Shown in pieces: positions 37,821 to 47,760 of a stretch of DNA of 64,000 nucleotides. This DNA comes from CAZRQL01 sp964602415 (lineage in GTDB: Bacteria > Bacteroidota > Bacteroidia > Cytophagales > Flammeovirgaceae). The notes below the pieces were generated by a model. That model saw nothing but the letters and a program-made list of their open reading frames with translations. It had not been told where the DNA came from and searched no databases. The stretch's first letter is position 1, and every line of letters begins with the position of its first letter. A program made the translations under genes and the position numbers. The stretch lies in the NCBI GenBank assembly GCA_964602415.1, contig CAZRQL010000017.1:10670-74669 (forward strand), written 5' to 3'.

Positions 37821-39701
37821 ATGTCAAAAGTTTATTTACCGATTTTTATATTATTAGTCTTTGGAGCAATTGCTTGGGCGCAAACCACCTCACTCAACCA
37901 AACGGTGCGTGTGTGGGCTCAAGTCCAACAAGACAACATCGAACTGCTTTGGCCTAAAGACAAAAGAGCCGGAAGCTACACCATTTTAAGAAAAGAGCAT
38001 TTCTCGAACCAAACATGGCAAACCTTAGCCCAACTGCCCGATTCAGCCGAAAGCTACACCGATGCCACCGCCCAAAAAGGCACGCTCTACGACTATCAAA
38101 TAACCAAAAGTCAAGTCGCTCAGGGGTATGCTTGCGCGGCAATGAATTTTGTGCCCTCAGACCTCAACGGAACAATCCTTTTGATGGTTGAAGACGAAAT
38201 CTGGCAATCCGTCAAAGATGCTGTTTCTCAGTTCAATACGGCACTTTGGGCTGAAGGCTGGAAGGTAAGGGTTTGGCGGATATCCAACAGCCTACCTGTG
38301 GCAACCGTCAAAGAACAAATTATCCATCTTGACTCTGTGATTCCCGATTTGGAGGCTTTGCTCATTGTGGGGCATGTGCCTGTGCCTTATTCGGGGGATT
38401 GGATGTTCGATGGGCACACAGACCACAAAGGGGCTTGGCCAGCGGATGTATTTTACGGCACTTTTGGAAAATGGACAGACACGCAGGTCAACAACGCAAC
38501 AGCAAGACGAACCCAAAACCAAAACATACCCGACGACAGAAAATATGACCAGACTTATTTGCCCTCGGTGTGTCGTTATCAGATTGGGAGAATTGATTTT
38601 CAAGATATTAAGGTAGGTGATAAGACCCCTGCTCAACTTATCGAGTCGTACATAAGTAGAAACTTATCCTTCCGAAAAGGCAAAACACCCTATCAACCCA
38701 AAGGATTGGTGGACGATAATTTTACGGGTTTGAACTTGGCGGCTACCGGCTGGGCAAACCTATCTAATCTTTTTGGAGCAAACAACGTAACCAATGAAGA
38801 CTATTTCAGCACCTTACAAGAACAGAATTACCTGTTTAGCTACGGTTGTGGAGCAGGCAGCTACACCTCTTGCGGGGGAATAGGCACATCGGCGGATTTC
38901 ATTTCCAAACCTCTCAAACACAGTTTTACGCTGCTGGCGGGAAGCTATTTTGGTGATTGGGATAGCCAAAACAACCTCATGCGCACAGCAGTGGCTACTT
39001 CGGCTTTGGCTTGCGGCTGGGGTGGAATACCCAAGTGGTACATTCAGCACACCGCCTTAGGGCTTACGCTGGGTTATGGGGTCAGACTCACCCAAAACAA
39101 CAGCACTGTATTTTTTAACGGAAACTTCAATTCTTCGGCCAATGCCATACACATCGCTCTGATGGGAGACCCTACGCTGAGGCTTTTTCCTATCGCTGCG
39201 CCTGAAAACCTAAGCTATTTAGAACAAGGTAACCAAATCAAAATGACCTGGTCCGGCGAAGCATCTGCTTATTTAGTCTATCGCATAGACACCGTAGCGC
39301 AATCTATCGTAAGACTTACCTCCCAACCCATAGAAAGCCTTGAGTTCACAACTCCCAAATTTATAGGCAATTACCTGTACTCGGTTCGTGCCGTAAAAAC
39401 CCAAACCACCGGTGCGGGCAGTTTCCAAAACCTCAGTGCGGGATCAGTACTTTTCACCTCTTTTACTACTGGAATAGAAAGGCAACTACCTGATTTTGTG
39501 GTCTATCCTAACCCTTCAAAAAGTGGTTTTAATATCCAAAGCGAAAAAAGACCTACACACTTGGAAATTTTTGATTCTCAAGGTTTTTTGGTCTTTGAAG
39601 GATTGCAAACACACTATCTCAATCTTGAAAAAGGGCTGTACTTGCTCAAAATTTATTGGCCTGACGGAAGGTTTTCAACCCACAAATGGCTCAAAGAGTA
39701 A
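37821..39701 (+). CDS. Type IX-secreted gingipain-like (C25-related) protein
   Basis: 626 residues. Signal peptide (to about 20), a short Fn3-like N-terminal domain, then a caspase-like/C25-like region with LEALLIVGHVPVPYSG, DHKGAWPADVFYGTFGKWTD and IALMGDPTLRLFP. The C-terminus is a type IX sorting domain (FVVYPNPSKSGFN to the end). In gingipains the catalytic His lies in an H-G motif; the aligned region here reads LFSYGCGAGSYTSCGG with no H-G. Activity is therefore doubtful, or uses different residues. It is probably a surface or secreted protein. The family call is by motif recognition only. Confidence 0.7.
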   Translation: MSKVYLPIFILLVFGAIAWAQTTSLNQTVRVWAQVQQDNIELLWPKDKRAGSYTILRKEHFSNQTWQTLAQLPDSAESYTDATAQKGTLYDYQITKSQVAQGYACAAMNFVPSDLNGTILLMVEDEIWQSVKDAVSQFNTALWAEGWKVRVWRISNSLPVATVKEQIIHLDSVIPDLEALLIVGHVPVPYSGDWMFDGHTDHKGAWPADVFYGTFGKWTDTQVNNATARRTQNQNIPDDRKYDQTYLPSVCRYQIGRIDFQDIKVGDKTPAQLIESYISRNLSFRKGKTPYQPKGLVDDNFTGLNLAATGWANLSNLFGANNVTNEDYFSTLQEQNYLFSYGCGAGSYTSCGGIGTSADFISKPLKHSFTLLAGSYFGDWDSQNNLMRTAVATSALACGWGGIPKWYIQHTALGLTLGYGVRLTQNNSTVFFNGNFNSSANAIHIALMGDPTLRLFPIAAPENLSYLEQGNQIKMTWSGEASAYLVYRIDTVAQSIVRLTSQPIESLEFTTPKFIGNYLYSVRAVKTQTTGAGSFQNLSAGSVLFTSFTTGIERQLPDFVVYPNPSKSGFNIQSEKRPTHLEIFDSQGFLVFEGLQTHYLNLEKGLYLLKIYWPDGRFSTHKWLKE

Positions 39702-39702
39702 A

Positions 39703-40233
39703 CTACCGTTGGGGGGTATCAGAGGGGTCGCCCAAGCCCAACTCTTCCAGCACATAATCGGTAAAATCGTATTTTTTGTCGGCGTAAATGACCACCAAAT
39801 CGCTGGCAATGTCTATGAGCATGGCCAAATTGAACTTGCGGGCAACTTTGGAGGCGGCCTTGTGTACTTTTTCTAAAATCGGTTTGAGTAGTTCTTGGTT
39901 TTTGATGTAGAGCATTCCTTCATAACCAAATACATTTTGCTGAAACTCACGAAGTTCGGCGGCTCGCTTGCTGATGGTGTCTTCACGCTCCTTTTTCATC
40001 TCAGGGGTGAGCAGCACTTTTTCGGCCATGTACATAGCTTTGTATTCGGCCAGTTCTTTGGTTTTGGCATCTATCTCTGCCTGCCAAATGGCCGCTGCTT
40101 TCTCCAATTCGCTCTGCATCTCTTTGTATTGCTTCATCTTGGACAAAATGGCCTCTGAATCAATATATCCAAACTTTTGTCCCCAAACCGATAAGGGCAA
40201 CAGCAGACAAAAAAGAGCAATTATATTTCGCAT
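39703..40233 (-). CDS. OmpH/Skp-family periplasmic chaperone
   Basis: 176 residues with a signal peptide (to about 18, VWGQ) and a Skp-like start of the mature protein (KFGYIDSEAILSKM). A long charged coiled-coil region (about 30-130) then folds back to a terminal beta strand (NLAMLIDIASDLVVIYAD). Skp-type trimers carry unfolded outer-membrane proteins. It is convergent with the gingipain-like gene (1 bp apart). The usual bamA neighbour is not present. Confidence 0.88.
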   Translation of the reverse strand: MRNIIALFCLLLPLSVWGQKFGYIDSEAILSKMKQYKEMQSELEKAAAIWQAEIDAKTKELAEYKAMYMAEKVLLTPEMKKEREDTISKRAAELREFQQNVFGYEGMLYIKNQELLKPILEKVHKAASKVARKFNLAMLIDIASDLVVIYADKKYDFTDYVLEELGLGDPSDTPQR

Positions 40234-40285
40234 AAAAAGATTTTTTTTTGCAAATCAAAACAAAGTATAACTAATCAGCGACTTA

Positions 40286-40906
40286 ATGACAAGGAAAATT
40301 GATATTTTGTTTTTTCACTACCAACCAAAACAATTCCTTGATGCCTTTGGGTATTGTTTTGGTCTTTTGCCCAAAGAGTTTGAGTTGCAAGAATTTGCAA
40401 AGCCTCAGTTGGCACTGCCCTCCTTGGCGGCACGGCTGATGGTGCTCCAATACCTCCAAAGCCTCGGACTCAGCCCACAGCCTTGGCAATACCTCCCACA
40501 CGGCAAACCCAAACCCCAAAGCGGTATTTACTTCAACATCAGCCACTGCAAAGATGCGGTGGCAGTCGCCTTTTATGACGCTGAAGTAGGCATTGATATT
40601 GAAAGGATGAGAAAAGTCAACCACCAAAGTTTTGGTCGTGTTTTTACGGCAGAAGAACTCAATTATATCGGCAACAGCGATGAGCGTTTTTTTGAACTTT
40701 GGACAAGAAAAGAGGCACTCATCAAAGCCGACGGAGGCGGTTTCTCCTTGCCTGTCAATGAGATAGACAGCTTGCAACAACCCACAAAAATCGGACAACG
40801 ACTTTGGCACTGGCGGCCTGTAGCTTTGCAAGGACTCCATGCTCATTTGGCCTTTGAGCAACCTGATGCCCTTATCAACCTGATACCTTTTCAACCACCT
40901 TACTGA
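40286..40906 (+). CDS. 4'-phosphopantetheinyl transferase (Sfp type)
   Basis: 206 residues. It transfers phosphopantetheine from CoA to a serine of acyl carrier or peptidyl carrier proteins. The magnesium-binding motif VGIDIERM, the NISHCKDAVAVAF strand and FFELWTRKEALIKADG are family signatures. With no biosynthetic cluster here it may be a general activator. It lies 68 bp upstream of htpG. Confidence 0.9.
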   Translation: MTRKIDILFFHYQPKQFLDAFGYCFGLLPKEFELQEFAKPQLALPSLAARLMVLQYLQSLGLSPQPWQYLPHGKPKPQSGIYFNISHCKDAVAVAFYDAEVGIDIERMRKVNHQSFGRVFTAEELNYIGNSDERFFELWTRKEALIKADGGGFSLPVNEIDSLQQPTKIGQRLWHWRPVALQGLHAHLAFEQPDALINLIPFQPPY

Positions 40907-40974
40907 CAAAATTGCAGTTTATTTGATTTTGGAATGATTTTGTGGTCATTGTTGTAAATAACAACTTACAAAAG

Positions 40975-42792
40975 ATGAGCGAATTGAAAGGTACTATTTC
41001 GGTCAATACCGAAAACATTTTTCCCATCATCAAAAAATTTCTGTATTCCGACCACGAAATCTTTTTGCGTGAACTGGTTTCCAATGCCGTAGATGCCACC
41101 CAAAAACTCAAAAAAATTTCGTCTCTTGGTGAGTTTCAAGGAGAAATCGGAGACACCAAAATTGAAGTAATTTTGGATGCGGACAACAAAAAAATCACCA
41201 TTCGCGATAGAGGCATAGGCATGAATGCCGAAGAAATACAGAAATACATCAATCAAATTGCCTTTTCGGGTGCTTCCGAATTTTTGGACAAATACAAAGA
41301 TGCCCAAGATGCCCAAATCATTGGACATTTTGGCATGGGTTTCTATTCGGCCTTTATGGTGGCGGACAAAGTAGAGATATTTACCCGCTCCTACCGCGAA
41401 AATGATGAGGCCGCTCACTGGGTCTGCACCGGAACCACAGATTTTGTTATCAACAAGACAGTTAAAAAAGAGCGCGGCACCGATGTAGTCTTGCACCTAA
41501 ACGAAGAAAGCAAAGAGTTTGCGGAAAAGTTTCGACTCAGGCAAATCCTAAACAAATACTGCAAGTTTTTGCCCGTAGAAATCGAGTTTGATGGCAGCAC
41601 TATCAACAACACCCAGCCTATTTGGACGCGCACACCAAAAGACCTAACCGAAAAAGACTACACCGATTTTTACCGCGAACTCTATCCGGGAGTAGATGAG
41701 CCGCTTTTTTGGATACATCTAAACGTGGACTATCCATTCAACCTGACGGGAATTTTGTACTTTCCAAAGCACAAAAACGACATATACATGCAGCGGCACA
41801 AAATCCAACTCTACTCTCGACAAGTCTTTATTACGGACGAAGTCAAAGAGGTGGTGCCTGAATTTTTGACGCTCATGCACGGAGTCATTGACTCGCCCGA
41901 TATTCCTCTCAACGTATCAAGGAGCTATTTGCAATCAGACTCAAACGTCAAAAAAATACACAGCTACATCAGCAAAAAAGTAGCCGAAAAACTGCAAGAA
42001 CTCTTCAACAACGACCGCACTGCCTACGAGGAAAAATGGCCGGGCATCGGCGTTTTTGTCAAATACGGCATGATGACCGATGACAAGTTTTACGAAAAAG
42101 CTGAAAAGTTCGCGCTGCTGGAAAACACGGAAGGCAAAAAGTTCACGCTTGAAGAATACCGCAACTTGGTGAGTGCTAACCAAACCGCCAAAAACAACTA
42201 CCTCATATACCTCTACACCACCGATGTCAAACAACAAAACACATTTATTGCCGCTGCAAAAAAACGCGGTTACGATGTGTTGGTATTCGACCATCTGATT
42301 GATAACCACTTTGTTGGGGCTTTGGAGCGCAAACTCGAAAAAACCGAACTTAAAAGAGTGGATGCCGACGTGATAGACAAACTCATAGAAAAAGACGAAC
42401 CCAAAGCCGAAACTACTTTGAGCCAAGAGCAGCAAGACCAACTCAAATCATTGGTAGAGAGCATCGTAAACGACAAAAAGACCACTGTTGAACTCAGTGC
42501 CCTTTCCCCTGACGAGATGCCCATCGTCATCACACAACCTGAGTTTATGCGCCGTATGAAAGAAATGGCCAAGACGCAAGGTATGCTCGGAGACAATGAG
42601 TTCATGCCCGATATGTATTCTGTTACGGTCAATACCCTGCACCCTGCCATCATAAAAATAGCCCAAACCCAAGACAGCCAACTGCAAAAAGATTTAGCCA
42701 ATCAGGCGTATGATTTGGCACTGCTGGCACAGGGTATGCTCAACGGCGAAAAACTTACCCATTTCATAGAGCGCAGCATCCAAAGTTTGTAA
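40975..42792 (+). CDS. htpG: Hsp90-family molecular chaperone HtpG
   Basis: 605 residues. ATP-dependent chaperone. The N-terminal GHKL ATPase includes LRELVSNAVDATQKL, RDRGIGMNAEEIQKYI and IIGHFGMGFYSAFMVAD. The middle domain has GILYFPKHKNDIYMQRHKIQLYSRQVFI and DSPDIPLNVSRSYLQ. The C-terminal dimerisation domain is present. The ATG at 40975 begins the conserved SELKGTISVNTENIF. A terminator follows. Confidence 0.97.
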   Translation: MSELKGTISVNTENIFPIIKKFLYSDHEIFLRELVSNAVDATQKLKKISSLGEFQGEIGDTKIEVILDADNKKITIRDRGIGMNAEEIQKYINQIAFSGASEFLDKYKDAQDAQIIGHFGMGFYSAFMVADKVEIFTRSYRENDEAAHWVCTGTTDFVINKTVKKERGTDVVLHLNEESKEFAEKFRLRQILNKYCKFLPVEIEFDGSTINNTQPIWTRTPKDLTEKDYTDFYRELYPGVDEPLFWIHLNVDYPFNLTGILYFPKHKNDIYMQRHKIQLYSRQVFITDEVKEVVPEFLTLMHGVIDSPDIPLNVSRSYLQSDSNVKKIHSYISKKVAEKLQELFNNDRTAYEEKWPGIGVFVKYGMMTDDKFYEKAEKFALLENTEGKKFTLEEYRNLVSANQTAKNNYLIYLYTTDVKQQNTFIAAAKKRGYDVLVFDHLIDNHFVGALERKLEKTELKRVDADVIDKLIEKDEPKAETTLSQEQQDQLKSLVESIVNDKKTTVELSALSPDEMPIVITQPEFMRRMKEMAKTQGMLGDNEFMPDMYSVTVNTLHPAIIKIAQTQDSQLQKDLANQAYDLALLAQGMLNGEKLTHFIERSIQSL

Positions 42793-42831
42793 AAGGCTTT
42801 TTTCATCCATTTCGTTTTATACCTCACAACA

Positions 42832-42863
42832 AGCGGCCTGTCTATATGCAGGCTGCTTTTTTT
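42832..42863 (+). terminator. Rho-independent terminator after htpG
   Basis: The stem AGCGGCCTG / CAGGCTGCT (one mismatch) with an 8-nt loop is followed by a seven-T run, 39 bp after the htpG stop. Confidence 0.75.
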
Positions 42864-42907
42864 ATTTAAAATAGTTTTTTCATATTTGTATCTCAAAAGA
42901 GCTTACG

Positions 42908-43291
42908 GTGGCTGAATCATTTAATATTTTATTTAGATATTTAATTGGCTTATTTTGTCTTGGACTCTTTTTTTCGGTTTCATCCCCTCAAAACCCCAAT
43001 CACTTTATTGATTTCAATTCTTTTTCAACAAAAAAGGAAAAAGAAGAGAATAAAAGTGAAGTAGAAGAAGACAGCGAAGATATAAAACTTCAAGGCATCT
43101 TATTGAAAAATAAGAAAAAATTAAAGCCTCTTATAGATTATCTGCATTCTAAAACTCAAAAAAACGTTACTTTAAGGTTAATAGACTTTTTAATCGAAAA
43201 TAATAATCCTAATCTTTTATTTGATTCGTTATTTTTTACTTTTTTAGCTCGTTATTTGGTGTTTCATAGCTTTATTTTTTATGAAGTTTGA
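42908..43291 (+). CDS. Small hypothetical protein upstream of dabA
   Basis: 127 residues from a GTG at 42908. An N-terminal hydrophobic segment (about 8-26) could be a signal or membrane anchor. A strongly charged Lys/Glu stretch (about 42-60) and a Leu/Phe-rich C-terminus (LFFTFLARYLVFHSFIFYEV) follow. No family recognised. It lies 63 bp upstream of dabA on the same strand, is noticeably more A+T-rich than most neighbours, and may belong to the carbon-uptake operon. A decayed or fast-evolving gene is an alternative. Confidence 0.55.
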   Translation: MAESFNILFRYLIGLFCLGLFFSVSSPQNPNHFIDFNSFSTKKEKEENKSEVEEDSEDIKLQGILLKNKKKLKPLIDYLHSKTQKNVTLRLIDFLIENNNPNLLFDSLFFTFLARYLVFHSFIFYEV

Positions 43292-43354
43292 AGTCGTTAA
43301 AATCTTTATCAATCATGATTTTATAAACTTTAAACTAAATATCAACATCAAATT

Positions 43355-45862
43355 ATGACAGTTTCTGAAAAATATGATGAGAATGAAATTTTATATCATT
43401 TGCATCACTATTTACCACACCAAAATCCGCTGAAAGATTTTATTCATCACAATACCCTGCATGCTTTTCAGGATTTGCCTTTTCACGAGGCATTGGAAAA
43501 AGCCTCTGTTCTTTTTGGATACAAAACCTATTTACCCTTGACAAAATACAGAGAACTTTTTGCTCAGGGCAATATCAATGAAGATATTTTACAGAAAATT
43601 CTTCGCAATAAAAAAGGTGCAGATTGGCAAATTTGGCAACACAAACTATTTCATCAAAAGTACGATACCCACTTAAACAATCGTCTGGGGCAGTTGCACC
43701 AAATTTGGACAAAAGAATACCACCTTAATATAGAAAAAGAAATTCATAGTTTTTTATTCAGATTTGTGGGGGCTTATACCGATCAAGGTATTGGAATGCA
43801 AAAATTTCCTATCACGCATAAAAGTTTTTTGGGAACTTTAAGAGATTTGGAAAAAAATAGTTTAATAAAAATATTTAAAAGCAAACGCGCAAGAAACTTT
43901 TTATTTGATGACCGCCTTTCTCCAACATTTCTTTTAAAAGTATTGGTAGGTGATGCAAGGTATTACGAACAATATCTCTTTGACCAACAGTTTGCTCATG
44001 CAGGCTGGTCGGGCATGGTTGCTGTTTTGGAAAAACACCCCGAGAGCCTTTTGGACAAGCGAAAAATTACGCTCAAAGAATTTATCATCTTTGAACTGTT
44101 GCTCGAAATAGATGCCTTAGACCAAAAAATGGGCGTGGATAAGTGGAAAAATATCTCGTATTTCATTGAAAATGACCCTGAAATTCAGATTACGCCGCTT
44201 TTTGCCCCTATCGAAGGCAGCGAACTCTTTGAAGTGTATGCCCTCTGGCAAGAGGCCTACGAATGGACACTCTACGACCAAGTGTTGCGAGGCTTGCAGG
44301 TTGTTCCTGATATTTCTACCCAACATTGTAATTTTCAAGCTGTTTTTTGTATTGACGACCGCGAGTGTTCGTTTAGGCGGTATGTGGAGCGTTTCGGGAA
44401 AGCCGAAACCTTCGGTACGGCAGGCTTTTTCAATTTTGAATTTTATTTTCAACCCGAGCACGGAAGATTTTATACCAAATCTTGTCCTGCACCCATCAAT
44501 CCTAAATACCTAATCAAAGAAACCGAGGTTCGCAGGCATCACCACGAAAAAGATGCTCATTTTGGCAAAGGCAGCAAAAATTTGTTTGGTGGTTGGGTGA
44601 TTAGCCAAACGATGGGCTTTTGGTCGGCAGTAAAATTGGCTTGGAATATTATCCGCCCTTCCGAAACGCCTGCTCTGGTCTCTTCGTTTCGGCACATGGA
44701 CAAACACAGTAAACTCAGTATTGAGTGCAAAGATGAATACCATCATAGCAAAGAGCACCTGCAAATAGGCTTCACGCTCCAAGAAATGGCAGAACGTTTG
44801 GAAGGTTTGCTCCGAAGCATAGGAATGACAGAAAATTTTGCCGATTTGGTGTATTTCGTTGGGCATGGGGCAAGTAGCGTGAACAATACCCATTATGCAG
44901 GCTACGACTGCGGAGCGTGCAGCGGGCGTGCCGGCTCGGTAAATGCCCGTGTGGCGGCTTGGGTAGCCAACAAAGAGCAGGTGAGGGCTATATTAGCCCA
45001 AAAAGGTATTTTCATTCCTGAAAATACGCAGTTCATAGGGGCTTTGCAAGACACCACCAAAGACGAAATAGTTTTTTTCGATGAACATATTCTTTCACAA
45101 GAAAACAAAAAACAACACAAAATACACGAAAAGGCTTTTCATAAAGCCCTTAGCTACAATGCCAAAGAGCGTTCGCGTAGGTTTTTGCTTATCAACAGCA
45201 AACAAAGTGTTGAAAAAGTACACCAAAAAGTAAAATTAAGGGCATTGTCTTTGTTTGAACCGCGCCCCGAATGGAATCACGCCACCAACGCCATCTGTAT
45301 AGTGGGCAGACGCAGCACCAACCAACACTTGTTTTTGGATAGGCGTTCGTTTCTCAATTCGTACGATTATCGCAAAGATGTGGACGGCACGTATTTGTTG
45401 GGCATACTCAATGCGGTTGCTCCTGTATGTGGCGGCATCAATTTGGAATATTATTTTTCAAAAGTGGACAAACACCGCTTGGGAGCAGGCTCCAAATTGC
45501 CCCACAATGTAATCGGTCTGATAGGCGTTGCCAACGGGTTGGAGGGCGATTTGCGAACAGGTCTGCCCGACCAGATGCTCAATATCCACGATCCAATCCG
45601 TCTTTTGGTGGTTGTGGAGCATTTTCCGGAAGTGGTCTTGGACACTATTGAAAAAAACTCCGATACATACAGTTGGTTTATTGGGCAATGGGTGCATTTG
45701 GTGGCCATTCATCCCGAAAATAAAACATTATTTTATTTTCAAAATGGTGCATTTGAGCCTTATCAAACTGTCTGTCGGCATTTGCCTTTGGCAAAAAATT
45801 TAGAAGAAATTTTTGAAAAACATTCTGAAAATCTACCTATTTCTATCATTGAATCAATTTAA
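43355..45862 (+). CDS. dabA: DabA, inorganic carbon (bicarbonate/CO2) uptake subunit (DUF2309)
   Basis: 835 residues of the DUF2309/DabA family. DabA is a beta-carbonic-anhydrase-like zinc protein on the cytoplasmic side of the membrane that, with DabB, accumulates bicarbonate using the ion gradient. The zinc ligands are visible: Cys332 and Asp334 in VFCIDDRECSF, His504 in YFVGHGASS and Cys519 in GYDCGACSG. Their spacing (two, then 15) matches the characterised Halothiobacillus protein as I recall it. It ends 2 bp before dabB. Confidence 0.93.
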   Translation: MTVSEKYDENEILYHLHHYLPHQNPLKDFIHHNTLHAFQDLPFHEALEKASVLFGYKTYLPLTKYRELFAQGNINEDILQKILRNKKGADWQIWQHKLFHQKYDTHLNNRLGQLHQIWTKEYHLNIEKEIHSFLFRFVGAYTDQGIGMQKFPITHKSFLGTLRDLEKNSLIKIFKSKRARNFLFDDRLSPTFLLKVLVGDARYYEQYLFDQQFAHAGWSGMVAVLEKHPESLLDKRKITLKEFIIFELLLEIDALDQKMGVDKWKNISYFIENDPEIQITPLFAPIEGSELFEVYALWQEAYEWTLYDQVLRGLQVVPDISTQHCNFQAVFCIDDRECSFRRYVERFGKAETFGTAGFFNFEFYFQPEHGRFYTKSCPAPINPKYLIKETEVRRHHHEKDAHFGKGSKNLFGGWVISQTMGFWSAVKLAWNIIRPSETPALVSSFRHMDKHSKLSIECKDEYHHSKEHLQIGFTLQEMAERLEGLLRSIGMTENFADLVYFVGHGASSVNNTHYAGYDCGACSGRAGSVNARVAAWVANKEQVRAILAQKGIFIPENTQFIGALQDTTKDEIVFFDEHILSQENKKQHKIHEKAFHKALSYNAKERSRRFLLINSKQSVEKVHQKVKLRALSLFEPRPEWNHATNAICIVGRRSTNQHLFLDRRSFLNSYDYRKDVDGTYLLGILNAVAPVCGGINLEYYFSKVDKHRLGAGSKLPHNVIGLIGVANGLEGDLRTGLPDQMLNIHDPIRLLVVVEHFPEVVLDTIEKNSDTYSWFIGQWVHLVAIHPENKTLFYFQNGAFEPYQTVCRHLPLAKNLEEIFEKHSENLPISIIESI

Positions 45863-45864
45863 TA

Positions 45865-47745
45865 ATGGATACTCATTATTTCATCTTGTTATTTATAGCA
45901 TTGCCATTTTTGGCATTTTGCTCAATCTTGTTCATAGGCCAAAATAGAGAAGAACTAATTTCAAATATTACCATTTGGACAATTGGGATTAATTTTTTCT
46001 TGTTGGTTGTATTTTTAATCTTTTGGTTGGCAGATCAAATGCCTACCTACCACATTAAAGAGTTAGTTTTATATGCCAATAAAGAATATGTTTTTCTGAT
46101 TGATTTTTATTTTGATGAGATTTCTGCTGTATATCTGTTTGTGGGTGCTTTAATCACTTTTCTTATTCTAAAATACAGTCGTTATTATATGCACTTAGAG
46201 CGTAGGTATAAGCGTTTTTTTAAAATTATTTTGTTATTCTACTTTTCTTATATTTTTACAGTGCTTTCAGGCAACTTTGAAACGCTTTTCCTTGGTTGGG
46301 AATTTCTGGGCATTTCTTCGTTTTTATTGATTGCTTTTTATCGGGAGCGATATTTGCCTGTTCGCAATGCCGTAAAAGTGTTTTCTATCTACCGAATAGG
46401 CGATATAGGTATTTTGTTGGCCATGTGGGCAAGCCATCATCTTTGGCACGAAAACATCACTTTTGCCAAACTGCTCAATTATGATTGGGTGCGTCATCAT
46501 TTAGAAGCTCATAGCTCAGTGGGCTTGTTTATTGCCGTGAGTTTGCTGGTGGCGGCGGCAGCAAAATCAGCCCAATTCCCTTTTTCGTCATGGGTAGCCC
46601 GTGCTATGGAAGGCCCTACACCCTCAAGTGCAATTTTTTATGGCTCGCTTTCCATTCATTTTGGGGTGTTTCTGCTTTTGCGTACCATGCCCTTTTGGGA
46701 GCAACAACTCACAGCTCGTTGGCTTATAGGTTTGGTAGGAGCTATTACGGCGGTTTTAGGCTATTTTATAGCTCGTGTACAACCCACCATCAAAACACAA
46801 ATAGCGTATGCTTCGGTGGCTCAAATCGGTTTGATGTTTATCGAGATGGCTTTGGGTTTAAAAACACCGGTTCTTTTGCATTTTGCCGGCAATGCGTTTT
46901 TGCGCACGTACCAGCTTTTGGTGTCGCCTTCGGTAGTGGCGTATCTTATCCGAGAGCAATTTTATCATTTCAAGCCCTACAAGCATACCGCACAAAAGTT
47001 TTGGTGGGGCAAAAAATTATATTATGGCTGGTATTTGCTTTCTCTCAAAGAGTTTTATTTAGATGATTTGGTGAGTAATTTTATTTTTAAGCCCTTCAAA
47101 TGGCTTGGAAGCAGGCTCAATTTTATTACCTACCAAAATGTACTGTTTTATTTTATTCCATTTTATTTGGTGGGTTGGGTGTTGTATTTTCTCCAAAGTT
47201 ATCTGTTCTGGTGGTTGGATGGGATTCTACCAATAATTTTTGGTGTCATCGCATTGCTGATGGTGATGAAAGGCTTTTCGGAACGCTTACGTCCCCGTTT
47301 GGCTTGGTTGATGTTGGTATTGGGGCATTTTTGGATAGCTTTGGCGGTAAGCCACAACGAACGCTTCGGCTCTTCGGAACTCATTTGGTATTTAAGCGGT
47401 GTGGTGCTGTCGGGCAGTGTAGGTTTTGGGTGTTTGGTTTGGCTTCGCAAACGAGAACCCAACTATTTTGCTTTGTATCGTTATTTTGGACACAGTTACG
47501 AATACCCGCAATTAGCCAATATTTTTTTGCCGGCTTGTTTGGGGCTGATGGGTTTTCCCATTACGACCACTTTTATTGGTAAAGATTTGGTATTCAGTCA
47601 TATACAACAAGAACAGGTTATTTTAGCTTTTTTGCTGTCTTCTTGTTTTGTGATTGAGGGTATCGCCATTATTCGTATCTATGCAAGACTTTTTTTGGGC
47701 AACCATGCCAAGGTATATCATCCTACACCTTTGCAGTCTTCTTAG
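45865..47745 (+). CDS. dabB: DabB, NuoL/MrpA-like membrane subunit of the DAB carbon uptake system
   Basis: 626 residues with about 14-16 membrane segments. The antiporter-like core of complex I subunit NuoL is recognisable (LGWEFLGISSFLLIAFY, FPFSSWVARAMEGPTPSSAIFYG, IKTQIAYASVAQIGLMFIEM). DabB is thought to supply the cation flux that drives DabA. It follows dabA after 2 bp, which makes the assignment firm despite the homology to NuoL. It is somewhat longer than the DabB proteins I recall from Proteobacteria. Confidence 0.92.
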   Translation: MDTHYFILLFIALPFLAFCSILFIGQNREELISNITIWTIGINFFLLVVFLIFWLADQMPTYHIKELVLYANKEYVFLIDFYFDEISAVYLFVGALITFLILKYSRYYMHLERRYKRFFKIILLFYFSYIFTVLSGNFETLFLGWEFLGISSFLLIAFYRERYLPVRNAVKVFSIYRIGDIGILLAMWASHHLWHENITFAKLLNYDWVRHHLEAHSSVGLFIAVSLLVAAAAKSAQFPFSSWVARAMEGPTPSSAIFYGSLSIHFGVFLLLRTMPFWEQQLTARWLIGLVGAITAVLGYFIARVQPTIKTQIAYASVAQIGLMFIEMALGLKTPVLLHFAGNAFLRTYQLLVSPSVVAYLIREQFYHFKPYKHTAQKFWWGKKLYYGWYLLSLKEFYLDDLVSNFIFKPFKWLGSRLNFITYQNVLFYFIPFYLVGWVLYFLQSYLFWWLDGILPIIFGVIALLMVMKGFSERLRPRLAWLMLVLGHFWIALAVSHNERFGSSELIWYLSGVVLSGSVGFGCLVWLRKREPNYFALYRYFGHSYEYPQLANIFLPACLGLMGFPITTTFIGKDLVFSHIQQEQVILAFLLSSCFVIEGIAIIRIYARLFLGNHAKVYHPTPLQSS

Positions 47746-47760
47746 TATCAGATAAACAAA

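Noticed and set aside
40283..40909. A 208-codon reverse-strand open frame opposite the phosphopantetheinyl transferase
   Set aside because: It mirrors a gene with clear family motifs and has no features of its own.
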